The translations under genes and the position numbers were made by a program. The notes under the pieces were generated by a model that was given only the letters and a program-made list of their open reading frames with translations, made no database searches and was not told the DNA's origin. A stretch of 64,000 bases of DNA from Planctomycetota bacterium (GTDB lineage: Bacteria > Planctomycetota > UBA1135 > JACQFD01), in NCBI GenBank assembly GCA_016792805.1, contig JAEUHX010000047.1, forward strand, positions 62,001-126,000. Direction: 5' to 3'. Below, piece after piece: positions 33,528-42,352 of the stretch. Numbering within the stretch: the first letter of the stretch is position 1; every line of letters begins with the position of its first letter.

Positions 33528-34054
33528 CCGAAGTTACCAATACGGGCGACGGGTTCATGGCCACGACGATCGATGCGGTCGTGAATTGGGGCCGAAAGAA
33601 CTCGCTCTGGCCCATGCCGCTCGGCCTTTCCTGCTGCGCCATCGAGATGATGTCGATGGTCGGGCCGCGTTTCGATCTCGCGCGCTTCGGCGCCGAGGCC
33701 ATGCGGTTTTCTCCACGCCAGTGCGACCTCATGATCGTTGCGGGGACGCTGACGTGGAAAATGGCCCAGGCGGCGCGGACGATTTATGACCAGATGCCGG
33801 AGCCGAAGTGGGTCATCGCCATGGGCGTTTGCGCCTCGTCGGGCGGCATGTATCGCAACTACTCGGTCGTGCAAGGGGTCGATCTGTTGTTTCCGGTCGA
33901 TATGTATGTTCCGGGCTGCCCGCCGCGACCCGAGGCCGTGATTGATGCGGTCCTGAAGTTGCAGAAGCGGATTGAGCGCGAGCGCGCCTGGTCGACGGGC
34001 CGCCAACGCCCGATGCCGGCCAATCCCCGCGGCCCGATCTTGGCGCGAAGCTAA
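33515..34054 (+). CDS. nuoB: NADH-quinone oxidoreductase subunit B (Fe-S cluster N2)
   Basis: 179 aa from ATG 33515. [17 protein letters not shown] and [10 protein letters not shown] supply the four cysteines of the N2 tetranuclear cluster that reduces quinone. The start lies within the nuoA coding region, giving coupled translation. It is a peripheral-arm subunit at the membrane junction. The C-terminal RGPILARS extension is short and ordinary. Confidence 0.96.
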   Translation: MGSLTEVTNTGDGFMATTIDAVVNWGRKNSLWPMPLGLSCCAIEMMSMVGPRFDLARFGAEAMRFSPRQCDLMIVAGTLTWKMAQAARTIYDQMPEPKWVIAMGVCASSGGMYRNYSVVQGVDLLFPVDMYVPGCPPRPEAVIDAVLKLQKRIERERAWSTGRQRPMPANPRGPILARS

Positions 34055-34131
34055 CCCGTCGCGAGGGCGACCGCATCCCGCTGAGCTGCTTTTTCATCGC
34101 GCTGCTTCTTCGAACGAATTCTCACAAAACC

Positions 34132-34695
34132 ATGCAGACCGCGCCCGACAGCCCCTCGGCTCCTCTCCTGGCGGCGCTCGAAGCCGCTGAGGGCGGCGCA
34201 CTTGCACCGTTTGGCGTCTGCGTGGCCGCCGGAATCGACATGCCTCTCCTCGAGGTGGCGCCGCAGCACCTGTTCGCCTGTATGCGCGCGTTGCGCGACG
34301 ATGCGGCGCTCTCCTTCGAGCAGCTCACTTATGTGACGGCTACGGACGAAACGCCGAAGGAGCCTCGGTTCCGCGTTGTCTACCATCTGTATTCTTTCCG
34401 GCATGGCTGGCGCTTGCGCGTCGCGACGTCGGTGACGGAAGAGGCGCCGAACGTCGCGAGCCTCGTTCCGATCTACCCGGGCGCCAACTGGATGGAGCGC
34501 GAGGTCTTCGACATGTTCGGGATCACCTTCGGCGGGCATCCCGAGCTGCGGCGCATCCTGATGCCGGAAGGCTACATGTATCATCCGCTGCGAAAGGAAT
34601 TCCCGCTCGAGGGAATCGCTCCTGACCGGCTCTACCGCGAATGGGAGAAGGAAGCCCACGCGGAGGGCTCGAGGGAGAACGGCGGAGCCCACTAA
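34132..34695 (+). CDS. nuoC: NADH-quinone oxidoreductase subunit C (30 kDa)
   Basis: 187 aa from ATG 34132. NWMEREVFDMFGITFGGHPE and LRRILMPEGYMYHPLRKEF form the 30-kDa-subunit signature. Separate from nuoD (not the NuoCD fusion), 4 bp upstream of it. The 77-bp gap after nuoB has no clear signal. Confidence 0.95.
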   Translation: MQTAPDSPSAPLLAALEAAEGGALAPFGVCVAAGIDMPLLEVAPQHLFACMRALRDDAALSFEQLTYVTATDETPKEPRFRVVYHLYSFRHGWRLRVATSVTEEAPNVASLVPIYPGANWMEREVFDMFGITFGGHPELRRILMPEGYMYHPLRKEFPLEGIAPDRLYREWEKEAHAEGSRENGGAH

Positions 34696-34699
34696 TTCG

Positions 34700-35926
34700 A
34701 TGGCCACAGAAACCAAGCTTCTCGAGTTCTCGGAGTCGGCGGATCCCGCACACGGGGATCTGATGACTCTCAACTATGGGCCGCAGCACCCGGCGACCCA
34801 CGGGGTGCTGCGCCTCCTGGTGACGCTCGACGGCGAGACGATCGTCGACCTGGAGCCGGTCGTCGGATATTTGCACCGCGGAAAGGAGAAGGAGGCGGAG
34901 CATCTCGGGTACCACCGCTGGATCCCGTTCACCGATCGCCTCGACTATCTGTCGCCGATTCTCAATAATATTGGCTACTGCCTCGCCATCGAGAAGCTGG
35001 CCGGCATGCAGGTGCCCGCGCGCGGCCAGGCGATCCGAGTGATGCTCGGAGAGCTGTCGCGCCTCACGGCGCACCTCATCTATCTCGGAACGACGGGCAT
35101 CGACCTCGGCGCAGTCACGGCTTTCTTCTTCTGCTTCCGCGATCGCGAGCGCATTTTTGACATTCTGGATCGGATCTGCGGACATCGGACGAACCCGACG
35201 CCGATCCGATTCGGAGGCGTTCTGTACGATGTGCCCAAGGAGCGCACCGCCGAGGTGCGCGAGTTCGCCCGCGACTTCATCCGTTCGGTGGATGAGTACG
35301 AGACGATGCTCTCGGGCAACCGGATCTGGCACGACCGCAACCGCGGCGTGGCGACGATCTCGGCGAAGGACGCGATCGCGCTCGGAATGACGGGCCCAAA
35401 TCTGCGCGGCAGCGGCATCGCGCACGATTTGCGCAAGGCGCAGTCCTACGACGGCTACGAGCATTACAAATTCGAGATCCCCGTCGGGACCGTGGGCGAT
35501 GCCTACGACCGCTATCTCGTCCGCGTGCAGGAGATGCGCCAGACGGCACAAATCCTTCTGCAGGTGTGCGATCGCCTCGACGGCGAGCTCCAGGGCGGCG
35601 AGATCCTCTCGGAGGATCGCCGCTATGTGTTGCCTCCGCGCGGGCGCGTGCTCGACTCGATGGAGGAACTCATCTATCAATTCAAGATCGTCACCGACAT
35701 GCGCCTCCCGGTCGGAGAGGTGTATCATGCGATCGAGGCGTCGAAAGGTGAGCTCGGCTTCTACGTCGTTTCGAAGGGCGAGCGCACGCCCCATCGCATC
35801 GGCATCCGAAGCCCTTCGTTCATTAATCTTCAGGCGCTGCGCCCGCTCGCGCGCGGGCGCCTGCTCTCCGACCTGGTGGCCATCATTGGCAGCCTCGATT
35901 TCGTGATGGGTGAGGTCGATCGATGA
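34700..35926 (+). CDS. nuoD: NADH-quinone oxidoreductase subunit D (49 kDa)
   Basis: 408 aa from ATG 34700. LNYGPQHPATHGVLRLLVTL near residue 27 is the 49-kDa signature; the histidine and a later tyrosine line the quinone site. GNRIWHDRNRGVATIS and LNNIGYCLAIEKL follow the family order. The nickel-ligand cysteines of the related hydrogenases are absent, as expected. Its last four bases overlap the nuoE start (ATGA). Confidence 0.96.
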   Translation: MATETKLLEFSESADPAHGDLMTLNYGPQHPATHGVLRLLVTLDGETIVDLEPVVGYLHRGKEKEAEHLGYHRWIPFTDRLDYLSPILNNIGYCLAIEKLAGMQVPARGQAIRVMLGELSRLTAHLIYLGTTGIDLGAVTAFFFCFRDRERIFDILDRICGHRTNPTPIRFGGVLYDVPKERTAEVREFARDFIRSVDEYETMLSGNRIWHDRNRGVATISAKDAIALGMTGPNLRGSGIAHDLRKAQSYDGYEHYKFEIPVGTVGDAYDRYLVRVQEMRQTAQILLQVCDRLDGELQGGEILSEDRRYVLPPRGRVLDSMEELIYQFKIVTDMRLPVGEVYHAIEASKGELGFYVVSKGERTPHRIGIRSPSFINLQALRPLARGRLLSDLVAIIGSLDFVMGEVDR

Positions 35927-36450
35927 CCCTTCCGCTCCGCAAGCCCTCGGCGGCGCAGCCCGCTGCTGCATCCGATCCGCGAACGTACTTTTCTGCGGCG
36001 ACGCTCGCGAAGTTCGATGCGCAGGTCGCTCAATATCCCGATCCGAAGGCCGCCCTGATCCCGATCCTCCACTATGCGCAGGAGGAGAAGGGCTGGATCT
36101 CGCGCGAGACCTGCGAGGTGATTGCCACGTATCTCAAGATGCCGGCAATCCGCGTGTGGGAAGTGATGACGTTCTACCCGATGTTCCATCAGGAGCCGGT
36201 CGGACGGCACGTCGCCTGGGTCTGCCGCAACATCTCGTGCGACCTCCGCGGAGCTGACGAGATCGTTGCCACATTTTACAAGAAGTGCGGCATCGAGCCC
36301 GGCGAGACGACTGCCGACGGCAAGCTCACACTCAAGCTGGCGGAGTGCCTCGGCGGATGCGCCGCCGCCCCGATGATGGACGTTGACGGCATCTATCACG
36401 AAAACCTGACGCCGGAGTCGGTCGAGCGGCTGCTCGATGGGCTGAAGTAA
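35923..36450 (+). CDS. nuoE: NADH-quinone oxidoreductase subunit E (24 kDa, 2Fe-2S)
   Basis: 175 aa from ATG 35923. VCRNISCDLRGAD and AECLGGCAAAP give the C-x4-C ... C-x3-C pattern of the N1a binuclear cluster. The thioredoxin-like fold follows a helical bundle (LIPILHYAQEEKGWIS). Part of the NADH-oxidising tip with NuoF. A 102-bp gap follows before nuoF. Confidence 0.95.
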   Translation: MTLPLRKPSAAQPAAASDPRTYFSAATLAKFDAQVAQYPDPKAALIPILHYAQEEKGWISRETCEVIATYLKMPAIRVWEVMTFYPMFHQEPVGRHVAWVCRNISCDLRGADEIVATFYKKCGIEPGETTADGKLTLKLAECLGGCAAAPMMDVDGIYHENLTPESVERLLDGLK

Positions 36451-36552
36451 TCGGCCACAAACAAACCGGGCTACGGCACGCCAGACAAAAGTAACGACTT
36501 CCACCGCTCCTCACGAATCCACGAATCCCTCCGCTTCGCATCGCGCAGCTCC

Positions 36553-37974
36553 ATGGCCGAGAAGTACCTGCTCACACGCATCGAGACACCGGGCTACGGC
36601 GGCTCCCTCCGGGAGTACACCGCCACCGGCGGCTATGAGGCGCTCAAGCTCGCGCTCGCGAAGAAGCCCGAGGAAGTCTGCGGAATTGTGAAGGACTCGG
36701 GTTTACGCGGCCGCGGCGGCGCCGGATTCCCGACGGGGCTCAAGTGGACTTTCATGCCCCCTGCCACCGATCCGCGCCCGCGCTACCTCGCGGTGAATGC
36801 CGACGAGTCGGAGCCGGGCACCTGTAAGGATCGCGTGCTGATGGAGCGCGATCCGCACTCCGTCGTCGAAGGGGTGATGATTGCGGCCTACGCGATCCGC
36901 GCGAAGGCCGCATACATTTACATTCGCGGCGAATATCGCGCTTCGAAGGCTGCGCTCGATCGCGCCATCGCGGAGGCGCGCGCGGCCGGGCTCATCGGAA
37001 AGCCGCTCGCGAGCTCCGGCCTCGGCGGAGAAGTGACGCTGCAGGTCTACACGCACGTCGGCGCCGGCGCCTACATTTGTGGCGAAGAAACGGCGCTGAT
37101 GGAATCGCTCGAGGGCAAGCGCGGGCATCCGCGCCCGAAGCCGCCGTTCCCTGCGAACTTCGGCCTCTGGGGCCAGCCCACGACGGTCAACAATATTGAG
37201 ACCGTCACGAATGTCCCCTACATCCTGACGCGCGGACCCCAATGGTTCATGACCATGGGCACGAAGGCGTCTCCCGGGAACTTTTTGTGCGGCATCTCGG
37301 GACACGTCAATCGCCCCGGGGTGTACGAAGTGCCGCTCGGGATCAAGGCGAAGGAGATCATTGATCAGATCGCCGGCGGCGTTTGGAAAGGGCGCAAGCT
37401 GAAGGCGCTCATTCCTGGTGGATCGTCCTCGGGATTCCTCCCTGCGCCCATCGTGGAAACGATGGTGATGGACCACGACGGCACCAAAGCGGCCGGGTCG
37501 ATGTTCGGCACGGGCGCGATGATTGTGCTCGACGAGACCACATGTGTCGTCCGCGCAACGAAGGTTTTGTGCCAGTTCTATCATCACGAGACCTGCGGGC
37601 AGTGCTCGCAGTGCCGCGAAGGGTGCGCCTGGCTCGACCAGATCTGCACGCGCATTGAGAACGGCGACGGCCATGCGAGCGACGTTACGGCTCTGCTGGC
37701 GCTTGCCGACGGCATGCGCAGCAAGACAATCTGTGCACTCTCCGACGCGGCCGCGATTCCGGTTCAGCTCGCGGTGCAACATTTCCGCGCGGAGTTCGAG
37801 CAGCACATCGCCGAAAGGCGCTGCCCCTTCGGCAACCGCAAGATGGAGATCCACCATGACGGTCTCCACGACGAGTCGCATATCCACAACACGCAGAGCG
37901 TGCACACCGACGTGCTCACGCTGCACGGCATCCAACACGGCGATCGCGTGGTCGGCGCCGCGCGCCGCGCATAG
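36553..37974 (+). CDS. nuoF: NADH-quinone oxidoreductase subunit F (NADH/FMN-binding) with His-rich tail
   Basis: 473 aa. GLRGRGGAGFPTGLKW near residue 52 (NADH/FMN site), VNADESEPGTCKDR, GAGAYICGEETALMESLEG, and ETCGQCSQCREG with a distal TICALSD cysteine as N3 cluster ligands. Typical NuoF is about 430 aa. Here about 40 extra residues follow with many histidines and acidic residues (MEIHHDGLHDESHIHNTQ, HTDVLTLHGIQHGD), which looks like a metal-binding tail. The core motifs are intact, so it should be functional. Confidence 0.95.
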   Translation: MAEKYLLTRIETPGYGGSLREYTATGGYEALKLALAKKPEEVCGIVKDSGLRGRGGAGFPTGLKWTFMPPATDPRPRYLAVNADESEPGTCKDRVLMERDPHSVVEGVMIAAYAIRAKAAYIYIRGEYRASKAALDRAIAEARAAGLIGKPLASSGLGGEVTLQVYTHVGAGAYICGEETALMESLEGKRGHPRPKPPFPANFGLWGQPTTVNNIETVTNVPYILTRGPQWFMTMGTKASPGNFLCGISGHVNRPGVYEVPLGIKAKEIIDQIAGGVWKGRKLKALIPGGSSSGFLPAPIVETMVMDHDGTKAAGSMFGTGAMIVLDETTCVVRATKVLCQFYHHETCGQCSQCREGCAWLDQICTRIENGDGHASDVTALLALADGMRSKTICALSDAAAIPVQLAVQHFRAEFEQHIAERRCPFGNRKMEIHHDGLHDESHIHNTQSVHTDVLTLHGIQHGDRVVGAARRA

Positions 37975-38028
37975 CCCCAAGCTCTGCGTCATCGGAACGA
38001 TTCAGGAGCTCCCACCCGCCATCCGCGC

Positions 38029-39552
38029 ATGGTCAAAGTTACAATCGACGGCAAGCAGGTCGAAGTCCCCGACAAGACGACGGTGTTCGAAGCCGTCCGC
38101 GGGCTCGGCAATACGCTGCCTCATTATTGCTATCACCCGGGCATCGGCATCGAAGGAAGCTGCCGCGTGTGCCAAGTGCAGGTGGAGGGCCCGGGTAAGA
38201 TGCCCAAGCGCCTCGCCATCTCGTGCCGGACGGAAGTCGCCGAGGGCATGACGATCTGGACGGACTCCGAGCCTGCCAAGAGCGCGCGTCGGTTCGTCCT
38301 CGAGTTCCTCCTCAAGAATCATCCGCTCGACTGCCCGATTTGTGACAAAGCCGGCGAGTGCACTCTTCAGAATTTTGCCTTCGACTCGGGGCAGGGTCGA
38401 TCGCGTTCGATGGAGGAGCGCCGCGCGCTGCGAAAGCGCGTCGACCTCGGAGAAGTGATTCTCTTCGACGAGGAGCGCTGCATCCTCTGCACACGCTGCG
38501 TGCGCTTCCAGGATGCGGTGATCCAGGATCCGCAGCTCGGCGTGCGCAACCGCGGCCCCGATTCGGTGGTGGGCACGATTCCCGCTCTTCAAGGCCAGGG
38601 GACCAGCACCGGCGACACGCCGCTCCATGGCAACTATCAGGGATGTCTCGCCGACGTGTGCCCCGTGGGTGCGCTCACCCTGAAGAAGTTCCGCTTCCAG
38701 GCGCGCGCGTGGCAGCTCAAGGCGACGCCGTCGGTCTGCACCTTCTGCTCGCGCGGATGCAACACCCACGTGGAGACCTTCCGCGGCGCGATCAAGCGCA
38801 TCCGCCCGCGCTTCCACGAGAAGATCAATCAATACTGGATGTGTGATGTCGGCCGGTTCGCCTACGACGACGCCAACGAGCGGAGCGGTCGGCTCTCGGT
38901 GCCCCTCGTTCGGCGCGAGGGCGGATACACCGAGACGAGCTACGAAGCTGGCCTCGCCGAGGCGGGCAAGCTGCTGAAAAGCGCCGCCGGGCCGAATCTC
39001 CTGGCGATCGCGTCTCCTTTCCTCACCAATGAGGAGGGCGCCGCCTTCGTTGATTTCTGTAAGCACCTCGGAGCGACGCCGCGATTTGTGGCACCGCCGA
39101 TCGGCGCCGCCGATGAGAAGCTCTACACGGGCGATCCCTGCCCCAATCGTCGCGGCCTGACCGAGCTCGGCATTGCGCCTGCGACGAGCGCGGAGATCGC
39201 CGCGCTCGCGAAGGATGCGAAGGCGGTGTTCCTCGTCGGCGAGTATGCGCTCGATTTGTTGGATCTGGCGCCGGCGGCCGATGGGTCGAAGGCGAGCGCC
39301 TTTCTCGACAATCCGAAGCTCCCTGCCGTCATTTGTGAGCGCAGGCACGTTGCGCGCCCCGGCGTCGCCGTCGGACTTCCCGCGCTGAACGCGTTCGAGA
39401 AGTCGGGCACGTTCACCCAGTGCGACGGAATCCAACAGAAGATCCATCCTTCGATGCCGGTGCCGCCCGGCGCGATATCGGACCGTGAGACCATCGTGCG
39501 AGTGAAAGAAGCCGTGCTCTCCGTGGGCCACGCTGCCAAGGGAGCTCACTAA
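38029..39552 (+). CDS. nuoG: NADH-quinone oxidoreductase subunit G
   Basis: 507 aa. The N-terminal ferredoxin-like domain ([20 protein letters not shown]) holds the N1b binuclear cluster. [17 protein letters not shown] gives the His-Cys N5 site. [15 protein letters not shown] and [14 protein letters not shown] give N4, and [10 protein letters not shown] a further cysteine set. The molybdopterin-like C-terminal domain is short compared with NuoG of about 700-900 aa and lacks cofactor residues, as in other short forms. Its TAA shares one base with the nuoH ATG. Confidence 0.94.
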   Translation: MVKVTIDGKQVEVPDKTTVFEAVRGLGNTLPHYCYHPGIGIEGSCRVCQVQVEGPGKMPKRLAISCRTEVAEGMTIWTDSEPAKSARRFVLEFLLKNHPLDCPICDKAGECTLQNFAFDSGQGRSRSMEERRALRKRVDLGEVILFDEERCILCTRCVRFQDAVIQDPQLGVRNRGPDSVVGTIPALQGQGTSTGDTPLHGNYQGCLADVCPVGALTLKKFRFQARAWQLKATPSVCTFCSRGCNTHVETFRGAIKRIRPRFHEKINQYWMCDVGRFAYDDANERSGRLSVPLVRREGGYTETSYEAGLAEAGKLLKSAAGPNLLAIASPFLTNEEGAAFVDFCKHLGATPRFVAPPIGAADEKLYTGDPCPNRRGLTELGIAPATSAEIAALAKDAKAVFLVGEYALDLLDLAPAADGSKASAFLDNPKLPAVICERRHVARPGVAVGLPALNAFEKSGTFTQCDGIQQKIHPSMPVPPGAISDRETIVRVKEAVLSVGHAAKGAH

Positions 39553-40583
39553 TGTTCTCGGCGATCGATTGGAGCCTCGTCGCAGCGATGCTCCTGATCA
39601 CTGCCCTCGCCTTCGGCGGAACCGTAGCCGTCGCGGGAGCCATGTCTCTCGCGGAGCGCCGCGTGTCGGCTTGGATGCAGTTCCGCATCGGCCCGAACCG
39701 CGTTGGTCCATTCGGACTGCTCCAGCCCGTGGCCGACCTCATCAAGTTTCTCTTCAAGGAAGAGGTGATGCCGGAGGGCGCCCACCCGGTGCTGTTCCGT
39801 CTCGCGCCGGCGCTCGCGGCCATTCCCGCGATGATGACCTTCGCCGTAGTCCCCTTCGGAATTGGGAATGTCACGATTCCGTTCCTTGGGATCGACCGGC
39901 CGCTCGTCGTTGCCAATCTTCCGGTCGGCGCGCTCTATTTCCTCGCGATCGGCTCGCTCGGCGTCTACGGGATCATTCTCGGCGGCTGGGCGAGCAACAA
40001 TAAGTTCTCGCTCCTCGGCAGCGTGCGCAGCTCGGCACAAATGCTCTCCTATGAGCTGTCGCTGACGCTCGCGATGGCCGCTGCGATTCTGATGTCGGGC
40101 AGCCTCCAACCGATGGAGATCGTCCGGCACCAGGCCGAGCACGGCTGGAATGTGATCTATCAGCCGATCGCATTCGTGGTGTTCCTCATTGCGATGTTCG
40201 CCGAGACGAACCGCCACCCGTTCGACTTCGCCGAGTGCGAGCCGGAACTCGTCGGCGGGTTCCATACAGAATATTCCTCCATGAAGTTCGCGCTGTTCTT
40301 CGTGGGCGAATACAGCGCCATGGTCGGCATGTCCGGAATGATCACGACGCTCTTCCTCGGCGGCGGCCACGTGCCGTTCCTGGCGATCGAGCACACCCCT
40401 TGGTGGCTCTCGGTGCTCGCCTTTGCGGTGAAGACCGGATTCTTCCTCTTCCTGTATCTATGGGTTCGCTGGTCGCTGCCCCGATTCCGCTACGACCAGC
40501 TCATGGACCTCGGGTGGTACAAGCTCATCCCGGTGGCGCTCGCGAACCTCGCGGTCACCGGTGTCCTCAAGGTCATTCTGTAA
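39552..40583 (+). CDS. nuoH: NADH-quinone oxidoreductase subunit H
   Basis: 343 aa, about eight membrane helices. [20 protein letters not shown] near residue 34 and [20 protein letters not shown] near residue 218 are the NuoH/ND1 signatures forming the quinone channel and its acidic funnel. It anchors the peripheral arm to the membrane arm. Confidence 0.96.
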   Translation: MFSAIDWSLVAAMLLITALAFGGTVAVAGAMSLAERRVSAWMQFRIGPNRVGPFGLLQPVADLIKFLFKEEVMPEGAHPVLFRLAPALAAIPAMMTFAVVPFGIGNVTIPFLGIDRPLVVANLPVGALYFLAIGSLGVYGIILGGWASNNKFSLLGSVRSSAQMLSYELSLTLAMAAAILMSGSLQPMEIVRHQAEHGWNVIYQPIAFVVFLIAMFAETNRHPFDFAECEPELVGGFHTEYSSMKFALFFVGEYSAMVGMSGMITTLFLGGGHVPFLAIEHTPWWLSVLAFAVKTGFFLFLYLWVRWSLPRFRYDQLMDLGWYKLIPVALANLAVTGVLKVIL

Positions 40584-40604
40584 CGGCGCCCAGGAGCAAC
40601 CGCG

Positions 40605-41252
40605 ATGGCCATTCAAACCCGCTCGCTCTCCTGGATGGAGCGCGTCTACCTCTCCCTGCTGAAAGGGCTCGGCATCACGTTTCGGACGATGTTCCGAAAG
40701 CACATCGTTCGAAAGTATCCCGAGGAGCCCATTCCTCGCTCGCCCATCACCCGCGGCCAGCCGCGGCTCGCACAAAACGAAGACGGCACAACTCGCTGCG
40801 TCTCCTGCGGTTTGTGTGAGTTTGTCTGCCCCGCCTACGCCATCACGATCACGGGTGGCGAGACGGAGCGCTTCATCGAGCGCGAGCCCAAAGAGTTCCA
40901 GATCGACATGCTCCGGTGCATCCTCTGCGGTTTTTGTGAAGAGGTCTGCCCGAAGGAGGCGATCTTCATGAGCGATGAGCTGGAGTTCGCTGGCCCGACC
41001 CGCGCCGAGCACGTGCTCGACAAGCAGGCGCTGTTGCGACCGATCTCGAAGCTCCGCCAGCGGATCGAGTTCAGCAATTCGATTTACAACCGTTGGCGCC
41101 GCACGGCGCTGCCGGCCGATCCCGCGAAGAACCCTGCCGGCCCCGCCGCGGAGCCGCCGGTGGCGATTGGCGTGCCCCACACCGACCCGACTGTTCGGAA
41201 TGCGCCGTCCCAGGATTCCAACAAAAACCTTCCCACAAGAAGGGAGCCGTAG
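40605..41252 (+). CDS. nuoI: NADH-quinone oxidoreductase subunit I (two 4Fe-4S clusters)
   Basis: 215 aa. CVSCGLCEFVCPAYAI and CILCGFCEEVCPKEAI are the two ferredoxin motifs (N6a, N6b). An N-terminal amphipathic region (LSWMERVYLSLLKGLGITF) anchors it to NuoH. About 50 C-terminal residues are Pro/Ala-rich and longer than in E. coli NuoI; they are probably disordered. Confidence 0.95.
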   Translation: MAIQTRSLSWMERVYLSLLKGLGITFRTMFRKHIVRKYPEEPIPRSPITRGQPRLAQNEDGTTRCVSCGLCEFVCPAYAITITGGETERFIEREPKEFQIDMLRCILCGFCEEVCPKEAIFMSDELEFAGPTRAEHVLDKQALLRPISKLRQRIEFSNSIYNRWRRTALPADPAKNPAGPAAEPPVAIGVPHTDPTVRNAPSQDSNKNLPTRREP

Positions 41253-41253
41253 G

Positions 41254-41994
41254 ATGGATCTCACCCTCCCCGACCTCCTCGGCTACGTGCTCGGCGCGGT
41301 GGCGCTGCTGGCAGGCCTCGGCGTCGTGACGCGCCGGGACGCCGTTGTCGCGGCCATGAATCTCGTGCTCGCGTTCTTTTGCCTTTCGGGAATCTACTTG
41401 CTGCTCGGGTTCCCCTTCCTCGCGACGCTTCAGATCCTCGTGTACGCGGGCGCCATCATGGTGCTCTTCCTTTTTGTGATCATGTTGCTCGGAGTCACCA
41501 AGCTGGCGCGCACGACCATCGGCGTGCCGACGGGGCTCGGAGCGGTGATTGCCCTCGCCGTTGCGGCCGAAGGCGGCGTGCTCGCAACCCACCTCGCCGC
41601 GAAGAACGCCGCGGGCGCCGGCTCCGGCATGACGGAGTCCGTCGAGGGAGTTGCATCCTTACTCTTCCGCGACGCCTTCGTGCTCCCCTTCGAGATCGCC
41701 GGCGTGCTGCTCCTCGCCGCCATGGTGGGCGTGGTCGTCCTCGCGCGGCGCGACCTTACCGTTCGCGGCCTCGCCGAGTTCGCGCGAGAGCACGCCTTCG
41801 ACCCGAAGCCGCTGGTTTCGAGCCGTCCCGACGCGGCCGCTCCCGACGGCCTCGGCACGGGCTCCCTCGCCCATGCGGATGCGCCAGCGAACGGAACCAC
41901 AAAGGGCGCGGCGAACGAGAGCGCCGGGCATCTCTCCTCCAGTTCCCAGGGGACCCTTGCGGCTACGGCCCAGCCCACCGCGGGGGTTCACTAA
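41254..41994 (+). CDS. nuoJ: NADH-quinone oxidoreductase subunit J
   Basis: 246 aa from ATG 41254. Five membrane helices (VLGAVALLAGLGVVTR, NLVLAFFCLSGIYLLLGFPF, LQILVYAGAIMVLFLFVIML, LGAVIALAVAAEGGVL, FEIAGVLLLAAMVGVVVLA) with the ND6-type glycine-rich third helix. The C-terminal 75 residues are a low-complexity Ala/Ser/Gly/His tail absent from typical NuoJ (about 165-185 aa). Starts directly after nuoI; nuoK follows in 3 bp. Confidence 0.94.
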   Translation: MDLTLPDLLGYVLGAVALLAGLGVVTRRDAVVAAMNLVLAFFCLSGIYLLLGFPFLATLQILVYAGAIMVLFLFVIMLLGVTKLARTTIGVPTGLGAVIALAVAAEGGVLATHLAAKNAAGAGSGMTESVEGVASLLFRDAFVLPFEIAGVLLLAAMVGVVVLARRDLTVRGLAEFAREHAFDPKPLVSSRPDAAAPDGLGTGSLAHADAPANGTTKGAANESAGHLSSSSQGTLAATAQPTAGVH

Positions 41995-41997
41995 AAC

Positions 41998-42306
41998 ATG
42001 AGCTTCTTCGGCGCTCCCGTCTTCTTCCTCGCCGCGGCGCTGTTCGCGCTCGGTATCTATGGATTCATGACGCGGCGCAATCTGATCGTCGTGCTCATGA
42101 GCATTGAGCTGATGCTGAACGCGGCGAACCTCACCTTTCTCGCCGCGGCCCGCGGCACGGCCCAGGCCAATGAGGCCTCGTCCTACGCCGTTTTTGTGAT
42201 CCTCGTCGCGGCGGCCGAGGTGGCCGTCGGTTTGGCGCTTGTACTCGCAGTGTTCCGCTTGAAGCGCGACTCGGACATCGACGCCGCCCGGGACCTCCGA
42301 GGCTGA
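41998..42306 (+). CDS. nuoK: NADH-quinone oxidoreductase subunit K
   Basis: 102 aa, three helices. NLIVVLMSIELMLNAANL carries the conserved membrane glutamate needed for proton translocation, and a second lies in AAAEVAVGLALV. Standard length. Confidence 0.96.
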   Translation: MSFFGAPVFFLAAALFALGIYGFMTRRNLIVVLMSIELMLNAANLTFLAAARGTAQANEASSYAVFVILVAAAEVAVGLALVLAVFRLKRDSDIDAARDLRG

Positions 42307-42352
42307 GAGCCCGGTCCGCACCCACACACAGCACTCCATCCCCATCGGAATC

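Noticed and set aside
34523..35971. Long minus-strand frame opposite nuoD, and similar ones opposite nuoF, nuoG, nuoL and nuoM
   Set aside because: GC-rich codon bias keeps the antisense frame open; the plus-strand genes are certain.
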